Origin: a virus
Strand: one strand, 5' to 3'
DNA length: 64,000 nucleotides
IMG/VR virus record: IMGVR_UViG_3300022690_000671
Coordinates: 1-64,000 of that record
This document shows positions 38,220-46,900 of the stretch, in pieces. The translations under genes were made by a program, and so were the position numbers. The notes below the pieces were generated by a model, which worked only from the letters and a program-made list of their open reading frames with translations, did not search any database and was not told the DNA's origin. Each line of letters begins with the position of its first letter. Position 1 is the first letter of the stretch.

Positions 38220-38708
38220 TTATTTACCCTCCAAATCTGGGAAATGAAACGCCTTCCCTTCAAGTGTATTAACGACAATGTATCCTACCTTCTTTCCCTC
38301 TTCCATCAAAGGCTCGATAGGGTAAAAAACGTTGGGATTCACGAAACCATGTTGTTCTTGTCCGTAGGGAACGAAATTGTGATATCCTCCATAGGATTCA
38401 TAACCGTCTTCCTTGTACGTGAGACGAATCCAGGGGGCTTTCGCGAGTACGGCGTACGGAAACGTAAGGTCAGTGTCCAGACGAGAAAGACTTTTTGATG
38501 CTTTAAGTCTGGGGCTGTAGAACTCAAGATATGTGTAGACCTTGCCCTTCTTGTCGGCAGTTCTACGTGTACGAATCTGTGCATCTGCCACGACGCGCAG
38601 TGCTATTTCGTTCAAGGCACTGACCTGCTCCATATGCTCGGACCAGTCTTCGCTTTCTATCCAATGGACTTCTGCGCCGACTCTTACTGCTGTGCGATAG
38701 CTGCTCAT
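38220..38708 (-). CDS. Hypothetical protein, 162 aa
   Basis: Not recognised. Mixed alpha/beta, slightly basic, Tyr-rich in the middle (YESYGGYHNF). It is the end of the leftward early operon and lies 14 bases after the stop of the gene upstream. No membrane or catalytic motif was seen. Confidence 0.6.
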   Translation of the reverse strand: MSSYRTAVRVGAEVHWIESEDWSEHMEQVSALNEIALRVVADAQIRTRRTADKKGKVYTYLEFYSPRLKASKSLSRLDTDLTFPYAVLAKAPWIRLTYKEDGYESYGGYHNFVPYGQEQHGFVNPNVFYPIEPLMEEGKKVGYIVVNTLEGKAFHFPDLEGK

Positions 38709-38722
38709 GTGTTTGTATTATG

Positions 38723-38965
38723 TTAAATTTCGAAGTAGTTGTCCCAGACAAAGTTTGGTGAAATACTATATGGCTTACTGCCATCTTCAGGATAAGCTAC
38801 ATAGTATCCACCATGCCAGTCGTCGACAGTCTCGGGCGATATCAACATTTCTCCTTCCTGAGTTTCGACCGTGAAAGGTTCATTGATAAAAGCGAGAGCC
38901 ACTATTGTCTTCTTTCTGTGTGAAACAAGATTTTCGGGCCTGTTGTCGAGTGTAAACGTTGCCAT
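38723..38965 (-). CDS. Hypothetical protein, 80 aa
   Basis: Not recognised. A small, acidic, beta-rich protein with several Trp and Tyr residues in the C-terminal half. It has a good ribosome binding site (AGGAG eleven bases before the ATG). It sits between the NADAR-nuclease fusion and another unknown. Confidence 0.6.
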   Translation of the reverse strand: MATFTLDNRPENLVSHRKKTIVALAFINEPFTVETQEGEMLISPETVDDWHGGYYVAYPEDGSKPYSISPNFVWDNYFEI

Positions 38966-39025
38966 GATGTATTATCTCCTAGTTGGTGAGTGTGTTATCT
39001 ATCATACGACATTCAGATAGATTTG

Positions 39026-40654
39026 TTACGTTTTCCCAGTCATTAAATCAGCAGCAGAAGGTTCGGTCGAGATCATTCCTAGTTCCCTCCGAACATCCGT
39101 ATAATCCTGTTTAAGGATCTTAGTAATAGATGCTTCGCTTACATCGTGATCTTTGGCTATTTTCTTTTTACCACCTTTCTGACGAGGAACATAGTTATCC
39201 TGGATAGAGATCTGCTCCCAAACGTTAAGTCTTGCAATCTCTAAATGTTGGTATTTGGTCAAGATCAAAATCTCGGCCTCAAACGCTTCACTATCTTCCT
39301 CTTTAATGAGACTGGGACGTATGCCTTTCCGTTCAAGGGCTTTGAAACGATTCTTGTCGAATATAGGCCCGGTGCGTTTTTGCCACTGAGTAAGTGTGAG
39401 ACAAGACTGGAAACCGATGAAATGTTCATCGAGCAACACGATCTCTTTGGCTTGAAAGGATCTACCATCTTTAGGAACACGGAGAATGATTGCGACTTCG
39501 ATAGGTTCCCACGGGACTTCATCAAAGATGTCGAAGGCCACATATTTTTTTTCTTCTTCATAGGCAAAGACATATGCAGCTAATTGTAAATAGTATTCCG
39601 GCCAAATCCTTTTACTAGATTTCCAGTCTACCATTGCTAATCTACCATCGACATAGGCTAAGAAGTCGAAGGTTCCAGAATAATTGTATTTGCGGCTATA
39701 TACTTTGCGTTCTGTATGGATAGGAATAACGTCGTGATTTTTCCACCACTTGGTAAATGCAATAATGGCAGATTCGGCCTCGTCATTGTCAGGTAATTCG
39801 GGATAAAGTGACGGATTATCCTCAGTTCCACCCAACACTGAAATTTTAACCTTGATAAATTTTTCTATCCATTCATGAACGATATGACCTATATCTCCAG
39901 CCTTTTCCAGAGTAACGTTTCTTGCCTTTTCGGCAGTTTGTAGCATTGCTTCCCATTGAACTTTATCGTAGTACAATGTAGGATCTACGTGATCGCGAAG
40001 CCAATTGGTCGTCTCTTTCACGGCCCACGGAATAAGACCCGGTTTATTGACTATTCGAGTAATGGATGTAGTTGAGGTTACTAGCTCTCCCGTAGATTCC
40101 AATCGATACTGATGAGAATCGTCATCATATAGTAGTACAACTTCTCCACCATATAAGACGTGTCGTTCTGCTTGATCTTTATTAAACTCAGGAATATATT
40201 CCGTCCGAGCCCACACTCTCATTTTTTCTATACCATCTATTAACCATTCATAAGATCTACCATCAATTCGATCTCCAGAATATACATAGTAATGATCAAA
40301 CGGAAGTTCCGACTCGGCCAATAGCTTCAACAACTCCTCAGTCTGTTTGACCTTGTTGAGTATTGCTATCAGAATGCTTTTCTGAAATCCTCCGGGATTG
40401 CGTCTAGATTCATTGTCGGTCATTATTCGACCAACACGTTTAGCCTCATAGCCGTGAAGATTCATGAGTTGGTCGCGATCAGGATGAGAACTACGCAACC
40501 AGTACCAATATCCTTCTATACTACGAAAAGCACCGTCTGGACAAATGAACGGAGCGTCAGCAAAGTTCGACATCCATTGACCTATAGCAGTGTTACCTTT
40601 ACTGTATATGTTGATATGATCGACGCCATCGTTCTCAGGTAAGAAGGTGCTCAT
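39026..40654 (-). CDS. NADAR domain fused to PD-(D/E)XK exonuclease
   Basis: 542 aa. Residues about 14-155 match the NADAR/YbiA pattern: WMSNFADAPFICPDG, then IEGYWYW with the conserved Glu at about 47. NADAR enzymes cut N-glycosidic bonds; some remove ADP-ribose that DarT-type toxins attach to DNA guanine. Residues about 170-460 are a RecB/Cas4-like nuclease with SGTFDFLAY (Asp 330), MVDWKSSK (Asp 343, Lys 345) and YYLQLAAY. The C-terminal 70 residues hold a helix-turn-helix-like segment (KKKIAKDHDVSEASITKIL). The ATG overlaps the DHH gene stop (ATGA). Domain assignments are by motif; the fusion is read directly from one uninterrupted frame. Confidence 0.75.
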   Translation of the reverse strand: MSTFLPENDGVDHINIYSKGNTAIGQWMSNFADAPFICPDGAFRSIEGYWYWLRSSHPDRDQLMNLHGYEAKRVGRIMTDNESRRNPGGFQKSILIAILNKVKQTEELLKLLAESELPFDHYYVYSGDRIDGRSYEWLIDGIEKMRVWARTEYIPEFNKDQAERHVLYGGEVVLLYDDDSHQYRLESTGELVTSTTSITRIVNKPGLIPWAVKETTNWLRDHVDPTLYYDKVQWEAMLQTAEKARNVTLEKAGDIGHIVHEWIEKFIKVKISVLGGTEDNPSLYPELPDNDEAESAIIAFTKWWKNHDVIPIHTERKVYSRKYNYSGTFDFLAYVDGRLAMVDWKSSKRIWPEYYLQLAAYVFAYEEEKKYVAFDIFDEVPWEPIEVAIILRVPKDGRSFQAKEIVLLDEHFIGFQSCLTLTQWQKRTGPIFDKNRFKALERKGIRPSLIKEEDSEAFEAEILILTKYQHLEIARLNVWEQISIQDNYVPRQKGGKKKIAKDHDVSEASITKILKQDYTDVRRELGMISTEPSAADLMTGKT

Positions 40655-41652
40655 ATCTGTAACCCCGCAAATTCTTTGAGAGAAATTGGAAACCCAGCAG
40701 AAGAGAAATGCCCCCCACCACCGAGAGATTTAGCTAATTTGCCTACGTCGTATAAAAGACCCTCCTTGCGACTACGAAGATTGAAAATTACGTTTTCGTC
40801 TCCTGTAATGAAATAGCTCATGGTAAAGGCCCACTCTGAATGAAGCGCCAAAGCGGCGTGGTGGGTTTCAGAAATGGTGTGAGAAAGATTCGCCAGTCCG
40901 TATGGGATACTATCCTTTATACGTTCTTGGGCAGTGAAAGTTGCGGCTTGTTGCTCTGCGATCATATCTCGATAGAGAATCATTGCTTTGCCTTGTTCAA
41001 ACAATCTAGGATAATATGGACCAACGTAACTTATTTGATTTGGTTTTTCTTCATATAGATTTTTCAAAGCTTTAAATCCGTACTTATGAATGTACGATTC
41101 CAAAGCTATTGTGTATTCGTCAGTATAAGGCAACTCCCAATTCCATAGATCTCTATCCTCTATGTGGAGTAGAATAGGAGGAATAGGTTCAATACTTATG
41201 TTAAGAGGAACATAACCATTCCAATAGTACCAGGCCAGTGTTGCCGCACTATGATCTGGAGCATATACCCATTTAAAATTGTTACCTTTGTCCGTTGCAG
41301 TAATAACGTAAACAGTTCCCCAATCATATTCTGATCTCGTCTTATTACCACGCTCTACAGTATTAAAAAATTCTTTAAATGCATCGAATCCATACTGGTG
41401 ATGATCGATAACTGTCACAGGAACGTGGAGATTGAAGAGTTGTTCTGGAGGGTAAACCCAGTCGAGGACCACTAATTCCTTTGTGTCATGAGGCAGTTGT
41501 GGTACAATCTTTCGTGATCCTCCCATGTGACCCGTCGAGAAAAATGCCAATTCCGTGTTCAAGTATTGTCTACACCACCACCAGGTGGCATATGCAGCGC
41601 CCACACCATCCAGGTCGTCGTCGTGTAGTATTACTACTTTGTGGTTTTTCAT
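40651..41652 (-). CDS. DHH/DHHA1 family phosphoesterase
   Basis: 333 aa. Motif I is LHDDDLDGVG (residues 9-17), the DHH motif is VIDHH (81-85), and a C-terminal DHHA1 motif GGGGHFSSAG lies near 313-322. These metal-dependent enzymes degrade short oligonucleotides (NrnA), cyclic dinucleotides, or single-stranded DNA (RecJ). The size fits the NrnA-like group. It could recycle nanoRNA or destroy cyclic-dinucleotide immune signals; the sequence does not decide. It overlaps the genes on both sides by ATGA. Confidence 0.85.
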   Translation of the reverse strand: MKNHKVVILHDDDLDGVGAAYATWWWCRQYLNTELAFFSTGHMGGSRKIVPQLPHDTKELVVLDWVYPPEQLFNLHVPVTVIDHHQYGFDAFKEFFNTVERGNKTRSEYDWGTVYVITATDKGNNFKWVYAPDHSAATLAWYYWNGYVPLNISIEPIPPILLHIEDRDLWNWELPYTDEYTIALESYIHKYGFKALKNLYEEKPNQISYVGPYYPRLFEQGKAMILYRDMIAEQQAATFTAQERIKDSIPYGLANLSHTISETHHAALALHSEWAFTMSYFITGDENVIFNLRSRKEGLLYDVGKLAKSLGGGGHFSSAGFPISLKEFAGLQI

Positions 41653-42269
41653 GATGACGTTAGCTGTTTAATTTCTTGAAATATTTCCTCAACCTTAATC
41701 CATAGACCCGACATAGTATGGTTATTGTCAATGACATAGTCCCATTTGTTAAAATCATCCAAGGCGATTTCCGAACGATGTTGATTGTCTCTTGCTGTAT
41801 CAACACCTTCACCTCTAAGTCGCTCCGAGGCATCCACCTTGATCAATACGCCGCCCATATCTATAATCATACGAGCTTCGTTAGGAAACCGAACATCAGA
41901 TATAACAACGTGCTGAATGGATGAAAGGTCGATAATTTTCCTCTTAACGTTTAATGCCCAGATGTTCGCATGGACACGGTTACGAAAAATATCAGTTCCG
42001 ATGAACTGAAGAAGCCAAGTTACTGTTACATCCCGACCAAAGACGGCAGACCAAAAAGGAAGAACATCCAACTTCCGGTCGTCAAACATGATCGCTGGAT
42101 CAAGACAAAATGCAGCAGCCGTAGTTTTTTTCAAAGCCTCGGCAAATGATAGGCTAACGAAATCTAGACCTTGTTCTCGGCCCAGTTCCACAATCATTTC
42201 GGCAACGGTATCTTTTCCGTGCCTGGCCTTATGGCCTATACCTATAATGAGTCTTTCTGGATTAGGCAT
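41649..42269 (-). CDS. Deoxynucleoside monophosphate kinase
   Basis: 206 aa. P-loop GHKARHGKDT at residues 12-21, ISDVRFPNEA near 123 and HRSEIALDDF near 164 match T4 gp1-like dNMP kinases, which phosphorylate dNMPs from degraded host DNA for phage synthesis. It sits with an HD nucleotidase and a DHH phosphoesterase. The start lies eight bases inside the preceding gene. Confidence 0.85.
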   Translation of the reverse strand: MPNPERLIIGIGHKARHGKDTVAEMIVELGREQGLDFVSLSFAEALKKTTAAAFCLDPAIMFDDRKLDVLPFWSAVFGRDVTVTWLLQFIGTDIFRNRVHANIWALNVKRKIIDLSSIQHVVISDVRFPNEARMIIDMGGVLIKVDASERLRGEGVDTARDNQHRSEIALDDFNKWDYVIDNNHTMSGLWIKVEEIFQEIKQLTSS

Positions 42270-42867
42270 ATGATACCTCCTGCATTTTCTTTTTGAGTTG
42301 TTTGAATCGTTTCATAAAGGAAAACATCGCCATCTTGGAGTCCATCGGAAAGATAGTAACATCATCATACGGAGGATGATTCGTATATTTAGAAATATCG
42401 TACCAGGGATGAAGGTCTCGACGTTCCGTGGTGTAGATGCGATAGTCTACCTCCTTCATCTCATCATGGTGTATCGTCATAGTTTCATGTATACCAAATT
42501 TTTGTTCTATGACGCGTTGCATATTAGCTGCAATTTCTTTGTAACGAGGCAATAGAGCTTTCAATGGAGACGGCAAATCTTGCATATATGCTTCATGAGC
42601 ATCATGTAGCAAGAAACCCATTGCTTTCCAGGGATCTTTAAACTTTCGACTCCCTAGAACACTGTGTTGTGAGACGGAATAATGCCAACTCGTTTGACCC
42701 GTGAACCTGGCAACATTGCTAAGACCAGTGGCGATATCTTGAATACGGAACATGTCTTCTGTAGGGCTCAGATAATCGATCTTAATCCCTGAGTTGGACA
42801 TGATCGATGTTTTGGCAACAACTAGATCTACTCGCTCATCTTCGATATTCTCTAAATTGCGCTCCAT
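42262..42867 (-). CDS. HD-domain phosphohydrolase (YfbR/5'-nucleotidase-like)
   Basis: 201 aa. The HD signature is spread over SVSQHS (His 68), LLHDAHEAYMQDLPSPLK (His 88, Asp 89, His 91, Glu 92) and VDYRIY (Asp about 147). This is the pattern of YfbR-like 5'-deoxynucleotidases and related phage HD hydrolases. It could dephosphorylate dNMPs. The family normally starts close to the GIKID segment, so the ATG at 42801 is an alternative start. Confidence 0.8.
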   Translation of the reverse strand: MERNLENIEDERVDLVVAKTSIMSNSGIKIDYLSPTEDMFRIQDIATGLSNVARFTGQTSWHYSVSQHSVLGSRKFKDPWKAMGFLLHDAHEAYMQDLPSPLKALLPRYKEIAANMQRVIEQKFGIHETMTIHHDEMKEVDYRIYTTERRDLHPWYDISKYTNHPPYDDVTIFPMDSKMAMFSFMKRFKQLKKKMQEVSYA

Positions 42868-42884
42868 GATATCATCAGGTATGG

Positions 42885-43346
42885 TTATGAAGGTTTGAGA
42901 TTGTCAAGATCTACTCCGGGAATCCCTTGTGATAAAGCAGCTTTGGTTATTCTATTTTGTTGTTCTCGGACAAATGTTTCAACTTCGTCGACGAATTCAA
43001 GTCGAGCATTGGCCCATGCTTCGTGCCAAATCACTTCATCTAGAATAGTAAATTGTTGAGAATATACCATGAATCGTGCAATAGCATTGTATAAATCAAT
43101 AAGGGTATCACGATGAACGTCAGAGACTTCTTCTACACGACCCAGATCAGTGTCGAGACTTATCTCAAATATATCAGCAGCAACAATGGAAATCTTAGCA
43201 ACACTTTGCATCAACTGTACCAGTTGGCGCTTATCTCCATAGATCTGCATGGCAATTTTGACAAGTTCAGGATAGGCCCCAACGCGATCATATTCGTCGT
43301 CTTGATTTTCTTCTTGTGGTGTCTGATTTCCCTGGTCTTCGGTCAT
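42885..43346 (-). CDS. Hypothetical helical protein, 153 aa
   Basis: Not recognised. A charged, disordered N-terminus (about 1-22) is followed by long predicted helices. It overlaps the preceding small gene by ATGA. It has no membrane segment. Confidence 0.6.
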   Translation of the reverse strand: MTEDQGNQTPQEENQDDEYDRVGAYPELVKIAMQIYGDKRQLVQLMQSVAKISIVAADIFEISLDTDLGRVEEVSDVHRDTLIDLYNAIARFMVYSQQFTILDEVIWHEAWANARLEFVDEVETFVREQQNRITKAALSQGIPGVDLDNLKPS

Positions 43347-43531
43347 GAGTTTGTAGTAGATTTAGGTTGACATTTACTCCTACGAACAAAGCTTCTAATC
43401 TTGACGGCTTCGTCTCTCATAGGTCGTATTTGATGAGTAGACCATCCTCCGTCGACAGATTCGTCGGCCCATACTTCTAATTGCTTTGCCACTTCTAATA
43501 GCTTTTCATGTGGAGTCATGATTTCTTCCAT
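43343..43531 (-). CDS. Small hypothetical protein, 62 aa
   Basis: Helical and mixed in charge, with a basic C-terminus. Its ATG overlaps the stop of the upstream frame (TAATG at 43531-43533), and its own stop overlaps the next start, so it belongs to a coupled chain. The chain supports the reality of the start-less frame upstream. Confidence 0.6.
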   Translation of the reverse strand: MEEIMTPHEKLLEVAKQLEVWADESVDGGWSTHQIRPMRDEAVKIRSFVRRSKCQPKSTTNS

Positions 43532-43824
43532 TATGTTTCGATAGCTATACGGTTAATTTCTGCTTGATAAGACGACATCTGTGCTCGTGCTTGTGCCGCG
43601 TACGGGTGGAGGAACGCTGTATGCGACGAGATTAATGACGAATAAGATAATGCCGCCCGGAAAAGTTGGTCGCTCTGGTTGCGTTGTTGTTCTCCAAGCT
43701 TGTCAACGTTAACATCGACTTTATCTCTCCAAAGCTCTTCTTCGCTCCAAGGTTGATCATATTTTACGTCTATACACCAATCCTTATCTTCATCATATTT
43801 TATATACCATCCTCTAACAATTAA
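43531..43824 (-). CDS. 97-codon frame with no start codon, after an amber codon
   Basis: This frame has good coding character (Trp-rich RGWYIKYDEDKDW, then a helical Gln/Ala/Ser-rich part) and its stop is coupled to the next gene by TAATG. It has no ATG, GTG or TTG before codon 83. It is in the same frame as the membrane ORF at 43825-43944, separated only by TAG. Possible explanations are amber readthrough giving a 137-aa membrane-anchored protein, initiation at ATT or GTT, a frameshift from the out-of-frame ATG preceded by TTAGAGG, or a mutation. Confidence 0.5.
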   Translation of the reverse strand, partial: LIVRGWYIKYDEDKDWCIDVKYDQPWSEEELWRDKVDVNVDKLGEQQRNQSDQLFRAALSYSSLISSHTAFLHPYAAQARAQMSSYQAEINRIAIET

Positions 43825-43944
43825 CTATATGAACACGATGCCAAAAACACCTCCGAAAACAACATGTATGAAAAGTAGCAACGATAAGAATATAACAGCC
43901 AATAGACTACCTATAACTTCATATGTTTTTTGGTTCAAAATCAT
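43825..43944 (-). CDS. 39-aa single-pass membrane protein
   Basis: The ATG overlaps the DNA polymerase stop (ATGA at 43941-43944). Residues about 10-36 form one long hydrophobic segment. It ends at an in-frame TAG beyond which the frame stays open for 97 codons. It could be a small holin-like or membrane-targeting protein on its own. Confidence 0.5.
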   Translation of the reverse strand: MILNQKTYEVIGSLLAVIFLSLLLFIHVVFGGVFGIVFI

Positions 43945-46900
43945 AACGTCCGATGTTTTTTTGGTGGAACCAGGGATACGTGAACTCGCATACCAGCCTT
44001 TTTGGCGGTTTCTATCATATCCCTGGTTCCTCTTGAAGTTCCGTTCCATACGGCAATAAGAGCAGCGCCATTCTTTCCAATAGAAGACATGGCCTTTTCC
44101 GCCATAAGTTGATTACGGTTATGCCCCGCCAAAGCATTGTATGGTACTCCTAAAACGTTGCGTTTCATAAGAACGTTATCTACTTCGAAATTGTTCCATT
44201 GCGCCGCTTCTTCATGGTGGTCGATTCCTTCTCTAACTGCATATTCCTTGGCCGCAGCGTCAACTCCCTTAGCCCCGCCCTGAATAATTTTGGCAATAAC
44301 ATTACCAGAGGGATCACTATCGGCCTTTTCTATTAACTTCAAAAAAGGAGCCCCCGCAATGGCGCGTTCTATCCAAAAAATATCATTTATGTCACGCCCC
44401 CCTGCTATGATAACTTGCATAGGTTTACGTTTCACATCGCGTTGGACAATCTCTATGCTATTATAATCGAAATCAGGATCCGTTTGTTCACTAAACAACA
44501 TACGCCATCCCTCTTCAGTAAAGAATATCCCGAACTTCTTCGCGGAGTCCATGAGTTTCTTTAAATACCAGTTCGTGTTTTCGTCTGGATTGTCAGGATC
44601 GTGTTCCTCGGCCCATTTGCTATGTTGAAAAGCACGTATCTTATACACCTTCATTTCCTTGGGCGCGGCGCAATAGTGAGCAAAGCGGTCGCCTACCACC
44701 ACCTTGTGTTTCCCCGATTCGTGTATTCTCTTGGCGACCTCATATCCAGCATCAGCGTTGCGTCCTCCGTTTCCAACGCCTAGTTTTACCTTCTTGTCGT
44801 AGAGACTCAGCGGATCCTTAACTGTGCTGCGTTTACAAAACTCGTCAATTGTCCAGTCGGACGTAAAGACTTTTGTCCAATACCTCGTGTAAATTTCATG
44901 TACCTTTACAGGATCTCTTTCCAAAATGGCTGTGATGATCTCTACTACGAACTCACGACGAAAAAGTTCGATCACGCGGCTCTTGAAGCTACCGCCTTTA
45001 ATCTTTAGCCGACCCTCAACAAGAGCGTAATTCTTCTTACGTAACGAAAGCATAGAAGTTGCTCTTCCATCGAAACCAACTACGATTCCTGATGGCATAC
45101 GTTTTGTCAGAGACTCAACCCAATCCCTGTCTCCCATAGGAAACGGTCCCTTGATATCATGTTTTAATTCAATAATGGCGACCGCCTTACCTTCTGGATG
45201 ATCCTGGTTGTATACCCATTTAGGAGGAATACAAAGTGTTCCGTCCGTATTCTTACAGAGAATTCCACCTACTCCACCAACAAATGTTCCGTCTTCTGTA
45301 GAAATATCATAAACATCTAATCCTGTCTTTCTTTCAATCAAAGCTCTAACTTCACTTGACTCATATTTTATCCGCCGCGTTCCAGTAAGAGTGCCCAAAC
45401 GTACAATTGTTTCTTTATCTTTTCTAACATGTACATTAATTCTATGAGATAACTCCAGATCTCTCATCAACCACCACATCCCAGCAGCAAGTATGTGAGA
45501 CTTTGTTGTATATTGTCCAGTACCGTCTTTATAAAAATGACCATCTCCCTTCATAGCTCCGTCAAAAAAACCATGTTTCATTTCTTTTGATCCGTTCAAG
45601 ACAACGGAAGGAACTTTCTTTTGATGAGTTGCTTCATCATAGAGAAGATTATTCCATATATTATATTGTATTATATTGTAACCGCCAGTTGCTTTATTAC
45701 ATCCTGTGGATTTCATTGTATCGTAAACCATCATCCTGGTTCTATAGTATTTAAACGCAAGATCACAAACAAGTTGAAGCAAATCCTTATCTTTTTCGGC
45801 GCACGATACATTCGTCGACCAACCATTTGGTTTTCTTGAAACCCTGGACGTAGAGCCTTCTGCTACCATAATACCCAGGAGCCAACCGTGTTCATAGTCT
45901 CCTTCTTCGTTGTTCGGTAAAATAGGCAAATCGATAATCTCAAGTTTATCCCCTATAATCAAATCACGGGGTTTAACCATTTCTCCATCTTCACGAAAAA
46001 GGCTATGATCTTCAGTTACAACAACAGTACCACACATTGTTCTGACTTCAAGCATACGTTTATCTGTATTGTGACGCTTAGTATATTTGATAGGTTTCCA
46101 TCCCGATCTAGTTAAGACTTCTATTCCATCATATCCATCAAAACGACGTAATTCGTCCGAATCATGAAGAGTAGCTATAGACACAACATCAATATCATCG
46201 CCGCGACGTATGTAAACAGGTGTATAAGCAGCAACAGAGTCACAAGCTATAGGTTGTCCTCCATCTTTAATGATTTCACGAAGCATCTTTTTAAGAAGAC
46301 CCTGACCTATGGTACATACACGATCTGCTTGAATAAAATCATTAAAAATAAAGAAGTTAAAACCAAGTGCGCCATACATCGAGTTGCCTTGTATTTTATA
46401 AGCCGCTTGTTTATGATCTAACGACTCGTGTTCTTTCTTTCTACCTGTCAGAGGTTTACCATTTAAATCTTCTAAGGCTTTCATCTCGGCCTTAGTCGCC
46501 AAACGTAAATCTGTCAACTCTCTTAAAATCCTTGGGAACGTATTTAACGTGTCGGTTGACGGTTTTACATCATAGTTGAGCATAATACTTGGATACAGAG
46601 ACTCGACATCTGCATAAACTATGTTCTCGTAGACTCCTATTTTGAATATATCAGTATAACCACCAACTTCCATTCGACCCGCCTTGAATGTTGGTATGCT
46701 ATGTCGTTTTTCCAGATATTCCCTTACCATGATGTGTTCTACCTTAGTTGCAGAACCTCCTCTGGCTATACGCTCATAGGTCATTGGAACCATCTGGCTC
46801 AACGCAAAATGACTTCCGCCGAGATGTTTACCAATGGATCTGGTTTCATATACATCGTCTAGAGCATAACGCAGTACACGTTCAGGGTCTTCGTCCCAGG

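Noticed and set aside
45249-46238. Intein region read as two polymerase genes split by an inserted gene
   Set aside because: The frame is continuous through the insertion and splicing blocks are present at both edges, so protein splicing explains it better.
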